Notes under the pieces: model-generated | Told to the model about the DNA's origin: nothing | Database searches by the model: none | Seen by the model: the letters and a program-made list of their open reading frames with translations, nothing else | Source: Leptolyngbya sp. PCC 7375 | Lineage (GTDB): Bacteria; Cyanobacteriota; Cyanobacteriia; Phormidesmidales; Phormidesmidaceae | Direction: 5' to 3' | DNA: 64,000 bases | NCBI RefSeq assembly: GCF_000316115.1 | Contig: NZ_JH993797.1 | Location: 4,636,486-4,700,485, forward strand | Position numbers and translations under genes: made by a program | Shown here: positions 43,164 to 53,095 of the stretch, one piece after another | Layout of the letters: every line of letters begins with the position of its first letter | How positions within the stretch are numbered: the first letter of the stretch is position 1

Positions 43164-44582
43164 TTACTCTTCTCGTAACCTTTCCCAAAGCTCTCTCGCG
43201 TCTTCTTCACTCATATCCAATCGTTCGCGAGAATGCTGCCAAAACTTCTCCCACCAATCATCCGGCTGAGTATGTTCACCCTCATACTCAGTAGGGCGAC
43301 CTTGACGACCATCTAAGACCAGGCTGCTTACATAGTCGGCCTCATCATAGACTTTGTGGATTTGTTCATGAATTTCGCGCATATCATCAGCAGAGACAAC
43401 GCCATTGCTTGTGGCTTTGTAAAACTGGACGGTGACGCGAATTGGGAAATTAGGATCTCGTTCGATCTCAAGGTTATCGATTTCGGTGAACGGACCTTCG
43501 ACTTCGCCATGACCGATAACGGCAGCCTCTACATTGCTACTACGCTCCATTGAGTCCATAGCCGCTGATTCCAACATCATGGTTTCAGCCATCGGTGCAG
43601 CGGACATAAAAGGCTGTTTTTGTTTGAGGGGTACCTGAATGAGCATGACCATGTTGAGCCCTGCCTTGTCTGCATCAGTGTTCACAGGTTGCTCATTGGT
43701 TGGCTCGGTATCGCTATCGGCATCAATCTGAAAATCGCTGAGTCGCTGGCCCGTGAGACTAGCACGCTCGCCATTTTGGTTGAAAAATAAACGTTGTCCC
43801 CAAGTATGTCCGGCATCAAAGCCGTCACGCTGGTTATCAATCACAGTTGCACTGGTACCTTCTCGGGTCACCAGCAATGTGAGCACAGCCGGATCACCCG
43901 GGTAAGACTGGTAGTTAAATAAAACAGGGGTAAATGTGGCTTCGTCGCCTTGGGGAATGGGCAAGAATGCTGCTTGAGCACTGACCAATACATGACTGTC
44001 ACGGTCTGCTAGTAGAGATTTCTCCGAACCAGCCCACGAATCTGGCTCACTCAAATAACTACGCAAGTTGCCAAGTATATCTTCTAAGGAGACCCGTTCT
44101 AAACCCTCACCTTTTTCGTTACCGGTCAGAACATAAAACTGATCAATGGGAACATCGCCTGTAATGTCGGCAAAATTTGGATAGCGGATGACGGGCATCA
44201 AGTGCAGCGAATATTCTCCTGTATCAGGATCTTGTTGTTGGACCTGGATGGTCATATCGCTGATGTTAGGCCCAACTGCAGAATTGTCATAACGCCCAGT
44301 ATCTTCCCAGGTAACGTCGAGGATATCTAGCCCCCAGCGGTCTGCCAGGGTTTGGCTACTCTGGTCATAAATCATTGACCGGGTGCGCTCAATGACTTGG
44401 CGATAGTCTTCAAACTGTTGTCGCCGCACAATGCGAGGTGCCTTCTCCGGTCCAGAAACTGGCACATTAGATGCGTTAGCTGGCAATTCAGCTGGCTCAG
44501 AGGATAAATTTGCCTCAGCCTGATAGGTCATGCCCATCATTGCCATTGCCCCCAATCCTAATAACCAAAGCCGCTTAGCCAT
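43164..44582 (-). CDS. Secreted protein of unknown function, 472 residues
   Basis: A signal peptide (LLGLGAMAMMGMTYQAEA, cleavage near residue 24) is followed by an acidic globular protein with no recognised domain. Features: QFEDYRQVIERTRSMIYDQSSQTLADRWGLDILDVTWEDTGR near residue 58, a middle rich in Asp/Glu with DVTWEDTGRYDNSAVGPNI, HTWGQRLFFNQNGERASL near 260, a methionine-rich piece MAETMMLESAAMDSMERSS, and a C-terminus FWQHSRERLDMSEEDARELWERLREE of helical character. There are no cysteines in the mature part visible as pairs. A single gene flanked by spacers. Confidence 0.7.
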   Translation of the reverse strand: MAKRLWLLGLGAMAMMGMTYQAEANLSSEPAELPANASNVPVSGPEKAPRIVRRQQFEDYRQVIERTRSMIYDQSSQTLADRWGLDILDVTWEDTGRYDNSAVGPNISDMTIQVQQQDPDTGEYSLHLMPVIRYPNFADITGDVPIDQFYVLTGNEKGEGLERVSLEDILGNLRSYLSEPDSWAGSEKSLLADRDSHVLVSAQAAFLPIPQGDEATFTPVLFNYQSYPGDPAVLTLLVTREGTSATVIDNQRDGFDAGHTWGQRLFFNQNGERASLTGQRLSDFQIDADSDTEPTNEQPVNTDADKAGLNMVMLIQVPLKQKQPFMSAAPMAETMMLESAAMDSMERSSNVEAAVIGHGEVEGPFTEIDNLEIERDPNFPIRVTVQFYKATSNGVVSADDMREIHEQIHKVYDEADYVSSLVLDGRQGRPTEYEGEHTQPDDWWEKFWQHSRERLDMSEEDARELWERLREE

Positions 44583-45055
44583 TTATCTGCCTTCCTTGTA
44601 TTCGTTATGCTCAGCATATAAAGGGATTCAATAGCATGGGGTCGGGTTACAGAAAATGCAACGATTTAGCAGTTCATCCTATGCAACAGCAAACTCAGTA
44701 TCCTTTCGACGTTCAGGGGATTTAAAACCTAAGGGCTTGTTAAAAATTAATCTCATGGTTTGACGATGCCTATTTTGCCTAACAGGAAATTGGATAACGT
44801 CTCCGTTTAGAATGTTGTCGCAGCGTGCAAAATTCTAAACCACTTTGCCAAATGCCCAAATAGACTGTTAGGGATATCGCTGATGTCTTTCCGTCGGGTC
44901 CTAGTGCGGCGGAACGCCCTATAATCACGGAGAAAAATCTCTCCTACTGGTTCTGTAAAAAAACATCGTAACTTGCTCGTGTCATCACAATTATACCAAG
45001 GCTCTATTTCTAAGTATTGAAGAATGAGGATGGAGGACAGAAATAGGGATGGTTG
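44583..45055. other. 473-base spacer
   Basis: No gene. An inverted pair gtttagaat / attctaaac (44805-44813, 44832-44840) with 18-base loop, and ctatttct / agaaatag (near 45005-45045), possibly the terminator of the channel gene. Otherwise featureless. Confidence 0.5.
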
Positions 45056-46483
45056 TTAAAATCGTGGTACTTGTCTGGCAATAATAACCAGCCGATCCTC
45101 TTCGCTCAGTACTAAATCCGCTGGGGGATTCACTTGGGTAGTACGTTGCTCTTGCTTTATGGACTCTATAGCCAACAATAGTGCATCAGATTCTTGCTTA
45201 AGCGTCTGAGCCAATGCCCAATATTGTTGTCCGATCCAATGTGTTGGCACTGGAATCTCATAAATTTGATTGCCGCTTTGTACAGTCAACAACTCGGCAA
45301 GGGCTTCTACAGAACCCTGATTCCGGGCAGATGTTGCAATTAGATGGCTAGATACCTCTTCTGTCACAATCACATCATCAACGCCAGCCAGCTTAAGCTG
45401 CACATCATTACGACGATCCAACAGCTGCGCACAAGTATAGATAGAAGGATTCAATTTTTCGATGGTAAGAGCAGCCAAAACTGTACGGGCATCTCGGTCT
45501 TGGTCTGTACGCGGATGGGTGGCATCGGCCAATAAAATTGCCCTGGAAGCATAAATAATCCCCACTGTTTCGAGGATGTCAATTTTGGTGTAATCCTCAG
45601 CATAAAAGTAAAGCTGAGAAGCGTTGAGATGGTTCAGAGCCTGAGCCGGTTCATCTGTTGCTTCGGCCACAATCACGACCGCACAGCGATTTATCCCATC
45701 GGCTAGCAACTCTTCCACAATCAAATGCCCACCTCGATTCCAGCCGCAAATTACAATATGGCCCCGCAGTTCATCAATTTCCAAGGCTTTGAAGTCCATA
45801 AAAGTTTCTAGTTTGCGCATCATCACAGCAGAGACAACACCGGTAAAGACAGCAAATGTGGTCAGCCCGCCCATCATGACGACGAGGGCGATTATGCGCC
45901 CAATATCCGTTTGTGGATCACCGCCAATCGGTTCTCCGGCAACTAAGGATAAAATGCTCCACCACATGGAGTCTCGCAGGCTTTCAATGCGCGGATTGTA
46001 GGGTTCTTCAAATAGGTAGATGGCTAGACCCCCTGTGAGCACAATCAAGCCAATCACCATAAATACGCCAATTTGAATGCCTAGACTAGCTGCGATCGCA
46101 CTCGACAACCGCCCCAAGCTACGATTCAGCAAAATCCCCGCCCGCAACAATCTCAACAACCGCAGCAACCGCAGCAGACGAAACGCCGTGATCATCGGCA
46201 TAGTAGCCAGGATATCAAGCCAGTAATTACGCCAAAACCGCTGTTTTTTTCGCGCTATCCAATAACGGCAGCTTAGTTCCAGCATGAAAATGCTCGTCAG
46301 CCCAGCCTGAAGATGGCTAACCCATCGGGTAGACAGCCCGCGAGTATCCAGTACCACCTCAACCACGACCAAAAATACCGATAGCAAAATCAAGACTACC
46401 AGGGCAATTTCAGTCTGCGGGGCATGGATGAAGCGATCAATATGTTCTTTTAGACGTGACGTCTGGCGAACACGGCCACTCAT
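45056..46483 (-). CDS. Six-TM RCK ion channel with atypical selectivity filter
   Basis: A 475-residue membrane protein like a voltage-gated K+ channel. S1-S3 lie in about residues 25-100; the S4 segment reads FRLLRLLRLLRLLRAG with an arginine at every third place. The pore loop, in the place of TVGYGD, reads SILSLVAGEPIGGDPQTD, so the canonical K+ filter is absent. A cytoplasmic RCK/TrkA_N domain starts GHIVICGWNRGGHLIVEEL (about 232) and the C-terminal TrkA_C-like part ends LVLSEEDRLVIIARQVPRF. Ion preference cannot be assumed to be K+. Confidence 0.85.
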   Translation of the reverse strand: MSGRVRQTSRLKEHIDRFIHAPQTEIALVVLILLSVFLVVVEVVLDTRGLSTRWVSHLQAGLTSIFMLELSCRYWIARKKQRFWRNYWLDILATMPMITAFRLLRLLRLLRLLRAGILLNRSLGRLSSAIAASLGIQIGVFMVIGLIVLTGGLAIYLFEEPYNPRIESLRDSMWWSILSLVAGEPIGGDPQTDIGRIIALVVMMGGLTTFAVFTGVVSAVMMRKLETFMDFKALEIDELRGHIVICGWNRGGHLIVEELLADGINRCAVVIVAEATDEPAQALNHLNASQLYFYAEDYTKIDILETVGIIYASRAILLADATHPRTDQDRDARTVLAALTIEKLNPSIYTCAQLLDRRNDVQLKLAGVDDVIVTEEVSSHLIATSARNQGSVEALAELLTVQSGNQIYEIPVPTHWIGQQYWALAQTLKQESDALLLAIESIKQEQRTTQVNPPADLVLSEEDRLVIIARQVPRF

Positions 46484-46720
46484 ACAACTCGATCAAATAG
46501 GTGAATGGCATCCAGCATACCCGAGAGACTACAAGCTTCGACTATTGGCTAGGATCTTCCCTGAAACTGTAAAAAATAACGTTGTTTTATTAGCCATAGG
46601 TCGAAGATCGAGAGATTACCTATGGTGGTGCTCGGCAAATGCTCATAATCCATCGTGATGCATTTACACAGATCAATCGTTATGCTTAGTCCTTAGGTAT
46701 TCTTACTGAGCTGCTCGCCA

Positions 46721-49700
46721 GTGAAACTAACGCTAAGATCACTGATTGCGATTCCGTTAATCACGCAGGTCGTTTTTGTCACAACGATCACAGGGTGGCT
46801 TGCCCATCGAAACGGCCAAGCATCTGTAGAAACATTGGCCTATCATCTACTCCACGAAACAGGAGAACATTTTCAACATAAATTAGAAGCCTACACAGCG
46901 ATTCCGCCGTTAGTAACCCAGGAAAATCTAGATTCACTAGAGCTACAGCAGTTGGATCCTCAAAATTTAAAAAGCTGGTTTCCTCATTTATTTCGACAAA
47001 TACAACGCTTTCCAGATGTAACTTATATCTACTATGGCGATACTAACGGTCAATATGTAGAGCTTAATAAACTACCAGATAGCAGCTTGGAATTAGCAAT
47101 CAAAGATCATAGTTCAAATGAATTTGTCAAGATTTCTTCAGTGACAACCGATGGTCAATTAGAGCCAGCTCAATTACAGATATCCTATGATCCACGCCAG
47201 CGCCCCTGGTACAAAACAGCCATCAGGCACCAGCAAGCTCGATGGACCAATGTGTACGATTTTGAAGATCCATCGCCTAAATTAGGCATCAGCTTTGTGC
47301 GTCCCTATCTGGATGATGACAAAACATTACAAGGGGTACTCGGTGCAGATTTTTCACTGGAGGCCCTCACAAAATTTGTAGAGCGTTTTCAAACCAGTCA
47401 TTCCAGTGCCATGTTTATCATGGATATGGATGGTAGGGTGCTGGTTACTTCTGATAACCGTACTTTGTTAGAAGACAATGACATATCCATCTCATCTGCG
47501 CAGGTACAACATAACGAGCTCATTCAGAAAACCATTGAATACGCCCTGAAAGAATTAGAAACGAGTGGTCCAATTCAGGGTACAAGGCAGTTCAAATGTC
47601 GAGTTCAGGAGACAAAATATTGGGTACAGGTTACACCATTTTTTGATAACCATAATCTAGAGTGGCTAGGGGTCTCTCTATTACCTGAAGCCAATTTTAC
47701 AACGCAAATTCATGCGAACAGCCGTAATACGATAGTCCTATCTCTATTGGCGATGGGGATTTCTAGCGGTGTCAGTTTACTGATCGCTCGGTGGATTAAT
47801 CGACCTATACAACAACTTGGATTCGCCACCCAGTCTCTGACTAACGGTGATGCTCGGAAGGGTATTGTGCCCTCTCATATCCAAGAACTCAATGTATTGA
47901 TCAGTAGTTTTAATCGCATGAAAGGAAGCTTAGAAAACTCGCGATCGCAACTAAAAACATATTCACAACACCTTGAAGACTTAGTTGACCAGCGTACTCA
48001 GGCTCTACAGCGTTCAGAAGAGACGTTTGCCAAGGCGTTTCAACTCAGTCCTAATGCCATTACCTTGAGCACTCTAGATGAAGGCCGTTACATCAAAGTT
48101 AACGATCGCTTTGTAGAGCTAATGGGGCTCCCCAGAGAGAAAATTGTCGGACGCACCAGCAGAGAATTAAACATTTGGATTCCGCCGCAAACCCGAGATG
48201 TATTTCGTCAAGAATTGGTCAAAGGTAGGTTGCGTAACCAGGAATGGAGAGTCCAAAATGCATTGGGAGAAATCAAAACAATTTTACTGTCTGCTGCAAT
48301 TATTTATTTCCAAGATAGCGCCTGTGTTCTCGTCATTGGTAATGATATTAGCGATCGCATTGCTGAACAAGAGAAACTGCGTCAGAGCGAAGAACGCTGG
48401 CAACTGGCTCTAAAAGGCAATAATGACGGAATTTGGGACTGGAATATTGCTGCAGGTAAAATTTTCTATTCCCTGCGATGGAAAGTAATGTTGGGCTATG
48501 GTGAGCATGAGATTGCCCATAACCGAGATGAATGGGAGAGTCGTCTGCATCCAGAGGATCGAGAGCGAGTTCTGAAGGCAGGCCAGGCTCATCTAGATCA
48601 GAAAACACCTTTCTTTAGCGAAGAATATCGTCTACGCTGCAAAAATGGACAATACAAGTGGATTTTAGATCGTGGTCAGGCCCTCTGGGATACTGATGGC
48701 ACGGCCATCCGCATGGTGGGCTCCCATACGGATATTAGCGATCGCAAACGCAACGAAGCGATTATTCTCCAACAAGAGCAGTTTCTACGCAGTATTTACA
48801 ATGGTGTAGAAGCAGGGATTTTTGTCGTCGATGTATTAGGTTACAAAAAATTTCGCTATGTAGACTCCAATGCCACGGTTGAGCGTATGTCCGGTGCTCG
48901 GAGAAAATCGTTGATTAACTCTACTCCAGAAGAACTCTTCTCCTCAGAAACAGCTGTCGAACTTACTCAGAAGTATCAGCACTGTGCTGATTTTGGCGCA
49001 CCCCTCACATTTGAAGAACAACTATATATCAATGATCAATGGAACTGGTGGCTAACAACCCTGACACCATTAAAAGACAGCCAAGGAAAAACTCACCGGA
49101 TTATAGGCACCACCTTAAATATCACAGAACGCAAATCGATTGAAGCCGCCCTTGCTCAACAAGTTCAAAGTGAACAGCTACAGACGAAAATCAGCAATGC
49201 TATACGTCAAAGCCTCGATACCCTAAAAACCTATCAAACAACCGTAGATGAAATTGGCCTGGCATTTGGCGTCAGTCGCTGTTGTTTTCATCTCTATACC
49301 GATACACCTACTCCACAGTTACACACTGTTGCCGAATATCTGATTCCCAACTACATTTCCCAAAAAGCCTTTAAAATTTCGACTCTCCAAAGCCCTTACA
49401 TTCAGGTGGTGCTGTCTCAGGAAAACGCTTTAGCTATTCACGATGTCACTCAGACGTCTCTGCTCGAACAAGAACAGTCAACGTGGGAGCAGCTACAAAC
49501 TAAATCCATGCTGGCTATTCGCACATCATCCTATCAAGGACCTCCCAATGGAGTCATTGAAATCCATCAGTGTGACCGTCAACGGGCGTGGCTATCTTGG
49601 GAAATTGAGCTGCTAGAATCTGTTGCCGCCCAAGTTGGTATCGCGATTACCCAGGCACGTCTCCTAGAACAAGAACATGCCCAGCAAGAAGAACTTGCGC

Positions 49701-51154
49701 AACAAAATATTGCATTAGAGACCGCAATTCAAGCAGCCCAGCAAGCAAGCCAGGTCAAAAGTGAATTCCTGGCCAGTATGAGCCATGAGTTACGCACGCC
49801 TCTTAATGCCATTCTAGGCTTTGTTCAAGTTATGCAGCGCGCCCTTAAATATGAGCCTGAGCGCTTTCAGCAAGACTCTGCAAAGCATTTAGACGTCATT
49901 CAACATAGCGGTGATCATCTACTTACCCTGATCAACGACGTCCTCGACATGTCAAAGATTGAGGCTGGTCACATTAGCATTAACGCTCAACCCTTTGACC
50001 TGCATCAGTTATTGCATTCACTAGCAACCATGTTTCAAGAAAAAGCTAGCGCAAAAGGACTAAATTTAACGTGTGAATGCGCGATTGAAGTACCCCAATA
50101 TATAGAAACTGATGAAGCCAAGCTACGACAAATCCTCATTAATTTATTGGGTAATGCTGTTAAATTTACCAACAGTGGCAGTATTACTTTAACGATTTCT
50201 GGCAAAAATCACCTTTCCATTGAGGTACAAGATACTGGATCAGGGATTGATCCTAAACAGCTCCAGTATCTTTTTGACGCTTTTTATCAAACTGATATTG
50301 GTCGTCAGTCTCAAGGGGGAACGGGGTTGGGTCTGGCCATCAGCAAAACCTATATTGAACGCTTAGGCGGTCATATATCTGTACAAAGTACACCAGGACA
50401 AGGCAGTATTTTTCGATTTAACCTTCCAGTTACTCCCGTCGATATTCTAGATATTGAGAAAGATGAGAGCCGCTCAACGGTAATTTGTCTTGCACCCAAC
50501 CAACCGAGCTATCGCGTTTTAATTGTGGAAGATAAGTGGGCGAGTCGAACTCTGCTAATGCAACTGTTAGAGCCCGTTGGCTTCAAGGTAAGAGCAGCTA
50601 TAAATGGCCAAGAAGCCCTGCAAATTTGGCAAAAATGGCAGCCTCACCTAATTTGGATGGACATGCGTATGCCTGTGATGGATGGCTACGAAGCGACTCA
50701 GCGCATCCGCACGAGTATACAAGGGCAAGCAACAGTCATTATCGCCCTCACTGCTAGCGCTCTAGAGAGTGAAAAACAGATGGTCTTATCGGTGGGTTGT
50801 GACGATTTTGTACGCAAACCCTTCAGAGATAGCATTATTTTTCAAAAACTACAGCAACACCTCGGAGTACAGTACATTTATGAACATCAACACACCCATA
50901 ATTTCCCTAGACTGTCATCTGATAACCAGCATCACATCATTGTCGAACAGCTTTCTAAACAGCCAAAAGAGTGGCTACATCAACTTCATGAGGCATCTAG
51001 CTTAGCCGATGCAGAATGGGTTGCTCAGCTCATTGATGAAATCCCAATGCCTGAAGATCAATTAGTAGAAGCACTGACTAAATTAGTCAAAGGATTTCGC
51101 TGTGACCTGATTACTGAATTGACGCCCTCATCAAGACAAGTCTTCAAATCCTAA
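46721..51154 (+). CDS. Hybrid sensor histidine kinase: Cache, HAMP, PAS (x3), GAF, HisKA, HATPase, REC
   Basis: A 1477-residue membrane sensor starting at GTG 46721. TM1 about 7-25; a large extracytoplasmic Cache-type domain (about 30-345) with YDPRQRPWYKTA and LGADFSLEAL; TM2 near 345; HAMP; PAS 1 with ETFAKAFQLSPNAITLS; PAS 2 with IWDWNIAAGKIFYS and PAC box; PAS 3 with GVEAGIFVVDV; GAF about 810-985; HisKA with His1022 in SMSHELRTPLNA; HATPase with GTGLGLAISK; REC with Asp1314 in WMDMRMPVMDGYEA. Cache domains bind small molecules. The ligand is unknown. It lies 55 bases before the REC-GGDEF-EAL gene, its likely partner. Confidence 0.92.
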   Translation: MKLTLRSLIAIPLITQVVFVTTITGWLAHRNGQASVETLAYHLLHETGEHFQHKLEAYTAIPPLVTQENLDSLELQQLDPQNLKSWFPHLFRQIQRFPDVTYIYYGDTNGQYVELNKLPDSSLELAIKDHSSNEFVKISSVTTDGQLEPAQLQISYDPRQRPWYKTAIRHQQARWTNVYDFEDPSPKLGISFVRPYLDDDKTLQGVLGADFSLEALTKFVERFQTSHSSAMFIMDMDGRVLVTSDNRTLLEDNDISISSAQVQHNELIQKTIEYALKELETSGPIQGTRQFKCRVQETKYWVQVTPFFDNHNLEWLGVSLLPEANFTTQIHANSRNTIVLSLLAMGISSGVSLLIARWINRPIQQLGFATQSLTNGDARKGIVPSHIQELNVLISSFNRMKGSLENSRSQLKTYSQHLEDLVDQRTQALQRSEETFAKAFQLSPNAITLSTLDEGRYIKVNDRFVELMGLPREKIVGRTSRELNIWIPPQTRDVFRQELVKGRLRNQEWRVQNALGEIKTILLSAAIIYFQDSACVLVIGNDISDRIAEQEKLRQSEERWQLALKGNNDGIWDWNIAAGKIFYSLRWKVMLGYGEHEIAHNRDEWESRLHPEDRERVLKAGQAHLDQKTPFFSEEYRLRCKNGQYKWILDRGQALWDTDGTAIRMVGSHTDISDRKRNEAIILQQEQFLRSIYNGVEAGIFVVDVLGYKKFRYVDSNATVERMSGARRKSLINSTPEELFSSETAVELTQKYQHCADFGAPLTFEEQLYINDQWNWWLTTLTPLKDSQGKTHRIIGTTLNITERKSIEAALAQQVQSEQLQTKISNAIRQSLDTLKTYQTTVDEIGLAFGVSRCCFHLYTDTPTPQLHTVAEYLIPNYISQKAFKISTLQSPYIQVVLSQENALAIHDVTQTSLLEQEQSTWEQLQTKSMLAIRTSSYQGPPNGVIEIHQCDRQRAWLSWEIELLESVAAQVGIAITQARLLEQEHAQQEELAQQNIALETAIQAAQQASQVKSEFLASMSHELRTPLNAILGFVQVMQRALKYEPERFQQDSAKHLDVIQHSGDHLLTLINDVLDMSKIEAGHISINAQPFDLHQLLHSLATMFQEKASAKGLNLTCECAIEVPQYIETDEAKLRQILINLLGNAVKFTNSGSITLTISGKNHLSIEVQDTGSGIDPKQLQYLFDAFYQTDIGRQSQGGTGLGLAISKTYIERLGGHISVQSTPGQGSIFRFNLPVTPVDILDIEKDESRSTVICLAPNQPSYRVLIVEDKWASRTLLMQLLEPVGFKVRAAINGQEALQIWQKWQPHLIWMDMRMPVMDGYEATQRIRTSIQGQATVIIALTASALESEKQMVLSVGCDDFVRKPFRDSIIFQKLQQHLGVQYIYEHQHTHNFPRLSSDNQHHIIVEQLSKQPKEWLHQLHEASSLADAEWVAQLIDEIPMPEDQLVEALTKLVKGFRCDLITELTPSSRQVFKS

Positions 51155-51209
51155 ACTCTTCTATCACAGTGCTGACTATATTGAATCACTCTCCTTAATT
51201 TTGAGCATA

Positions 51210-53018
51210 ATGACCCAACTCTCAGATGCATCACCAAATCCTTTACCCTGCGGCGATATCTTAGTGGTGGACGATGTCCCCCCCAATCTAGATTTTTTAT
51301 CTACAGTGTTGACTCAGCAGGGGTACAAAGTACGCAGTGCCATCAACGGCGAGGTCGCGCTCAAAATTGCTAAGGCAGCCCAGCCAGACCTGATTCTCTT
51401 AGATATTAAAATGCCTGGAATGGATGGCTATGAGGTCTGCCGCCTGCTCAAAGCAAATCCAATCACTCAAGAGATTCCTGTCATTTTTCTGAGTGCCTTA
51501 GATCAAACTGATGAGAAAGTCAAAGCCTTTGATCTAGGAGGCGTGGACTATATTCCCAAACCATTTCAAGCGGAAGAACTACTAGCCCGAATTGACAATC
51601 ATCTAAAATTACGTGCTGCCCAATCTGAAATCCAAAAGCTCAACTCTCAATTGGAACAACGGGTCATACAACGTACCGCTCAGCTAGAGAAAGAAATTGG
51701 TGAACGGTTACGTATGCAAGAAGAACTCGTACATATGGCAACCCACAATAGCATTACTGGGTTGCCTAATAGAGTTTTGCTAACTCAGCGATTACAACAA
51801 TCATTCACACAAGCACAGTCTAACCCAACCCAAAGACTGGCCGTTATTTTGCTTAAATACAACAAACTACAGTTAGTTAAAAATTCCCTTGGACACCAAG
51901 CTGTAGACCAACTCATTGTAGCGATTAAGAGTCGCTTAGAGACAATAACCTGGCCAGGTTCTCTATTGGCAAACTTTGGAGAAGATACGTTTGCTATTTT
52001 AATTGAGGCCTTTCGGAGTGAGGAACAAATTACTCAATTTGCAGAACAATTACAGCAAGAAGTTACGTATCCTTTCCACATCAGCAATCACTTAATCTAT
52101 GGACAAATGGAGGTTGGTATTGTTCTACACTCCCATAAATATCAACAGGCTACTCATATATTGAGAGATGCAGCCACTGTATTATCTCAGGCTCAAGCTG
52201 AAGGTGCTGGTAGAATAGAGATCTTTAATTCTAGTATGCATAAACGTACATTCTCCTTCTTTGAAGTGCAAAATGAGTTGCATAGAGCGTTGCATAACCA
52301 AGAGTTAATCCTTGTTTATCACCCTATTATCTCTTTGGCAGATAATTATCTGAATGGCTTAGAAGCTCTAGTGCGTTGGAATCATCCTCAAAGGGGCATA
52401 TTGAGTGCTGATGAATTTATTCCTGTTGCAGAAGAAACCGAACTCATTCTTGAGTTAGACCGCTATGTTCTGCGTTACGCCTGTCAACAACTCAAGGAAT
52501 GGCAAGAACAAAATTTACTGCATTCTTCATTTAAGCTGCATGTCAATATATCATCTCAGCAGCTAACTCAAAGAGACTTTATCGACTATCTAGATCGCAT
52601 ATTAGGAGAAACTCAAATTGATCATCAAAATCTTGCCTTTGACGTTACTGAATATGGCCTCATGCAAAAAACAGACGTTGTTCTAGCCACCTTAGAGAAG
52701 CTTAAGCGCTATCAAATTATGGTTAGCATTGATGACTTTGGTACGGGCTCATCGTCGCTCAGCTATTTATACAGCTTAAAAATTGAAAACTTAAAAATTG
52801 ATCGTTCCTTTATCCGCCAAATGAACAATACGACGAAAGGTCTGAAAGTTATCAAGGCTATCGTCAATTTAGCCCATGAGCTAGGCATGAGTGTAACCGC
52901 CGAAGGCGTTGAAAATTCAGTCCAACTAGCGACCCTTGAAACCTTAGGTTGTGAGTATATGCAGGGCTATCTGTGGGGTAAACCTGCCGATGGCAAAACC
53001 ATAACGGCTCAGCTATAG
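51210..53018 (+). CDS. REC-GGDEF(degenerate)-EAL response regulator
   Basis: Predicted c-di-GMP phosphodiesterase under two-component control. From ATG 51210 (a TTG at 51201 is in frame): REC with Asp65 in LILLDIKMPGMDG; coiled linker with PAS-like start; a GGDEF domain whose active site reads ANFGEDTFAIL, so the GG(D/E)EF signature is lost and cyclase activity is unlikely; and an intact EAL domain: GLEALVRW, NISSQQL, the Glu in FDVTEYG, DDFGTGSSSLSYL, KIDRSFI, AEGVE and MQGYLWGKP. 602 residues. Predicted output: lower c-di-GMP when the kinase at 46721 is active or inactive, sign unknown. Confidence 0.9.
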   Translation: MTQLSDASPNPLPCGDILVVDDVPPNLDFLSTVLTQQGYKVRSAINGEVALKIAKAAQPDLILLDIKMPGMDGYEVCRLLKANPITQEIPVIFLSALDQTDEKVKAFDLGGVDYIPKPFQAEELLARIDNHLKLRAAQSEIQKLNSQLEQRVIQRTAQLEKEIGERLRMQEELVHMATHNSITGLPNRVLLTQRLQQSFTQAQSNPTQRLAVILLKYNKLQLVKNSLGHQAVDQLIVAIKSRLETITWPGSLLANFGEDTFAILIEAFRSEEQITQFAEQLQQEVTYPFHISNHLIYGQMEVGIVLHSHKYQQATHILRDAATVLSQAQAEGAGRIEIFNSSMHKRTFSFFEVQNELHRALHNQELILVYHPIISLADNYLNGLEALVRWNHPQRGILSADEFIPVAEETELILELDRYVLRYACQQLKEWQEQNLLHSSFKLHVNISSQQLTQRDFIDYLDRILGETQIDHQNLAFDVTEYGLMQKTDVVLATLEKLKRYQIMVSIDDFGTGSSSLSYLYSLKIENLKIDRSFIRQMNNTTKGLKVIKAIVNLAHELGMSVTAEGVENSVQLATLETLGCEYMQGYLWGKPADGKTITAQL

Positions 53019-53095
53019 GCAATAGGCACGCCATTGAGCCCCATATATTTCTATGATGGCAAATAGTTCTTTTGTACTTCTTTATTCCTCAGGTT

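Noticed and set aside
44583..44900. Insertion-sequence remnant
   Set aside because: An inverted pair and AT-rich tract are present but there is no transposase, target duplication or matched terminal repeat.
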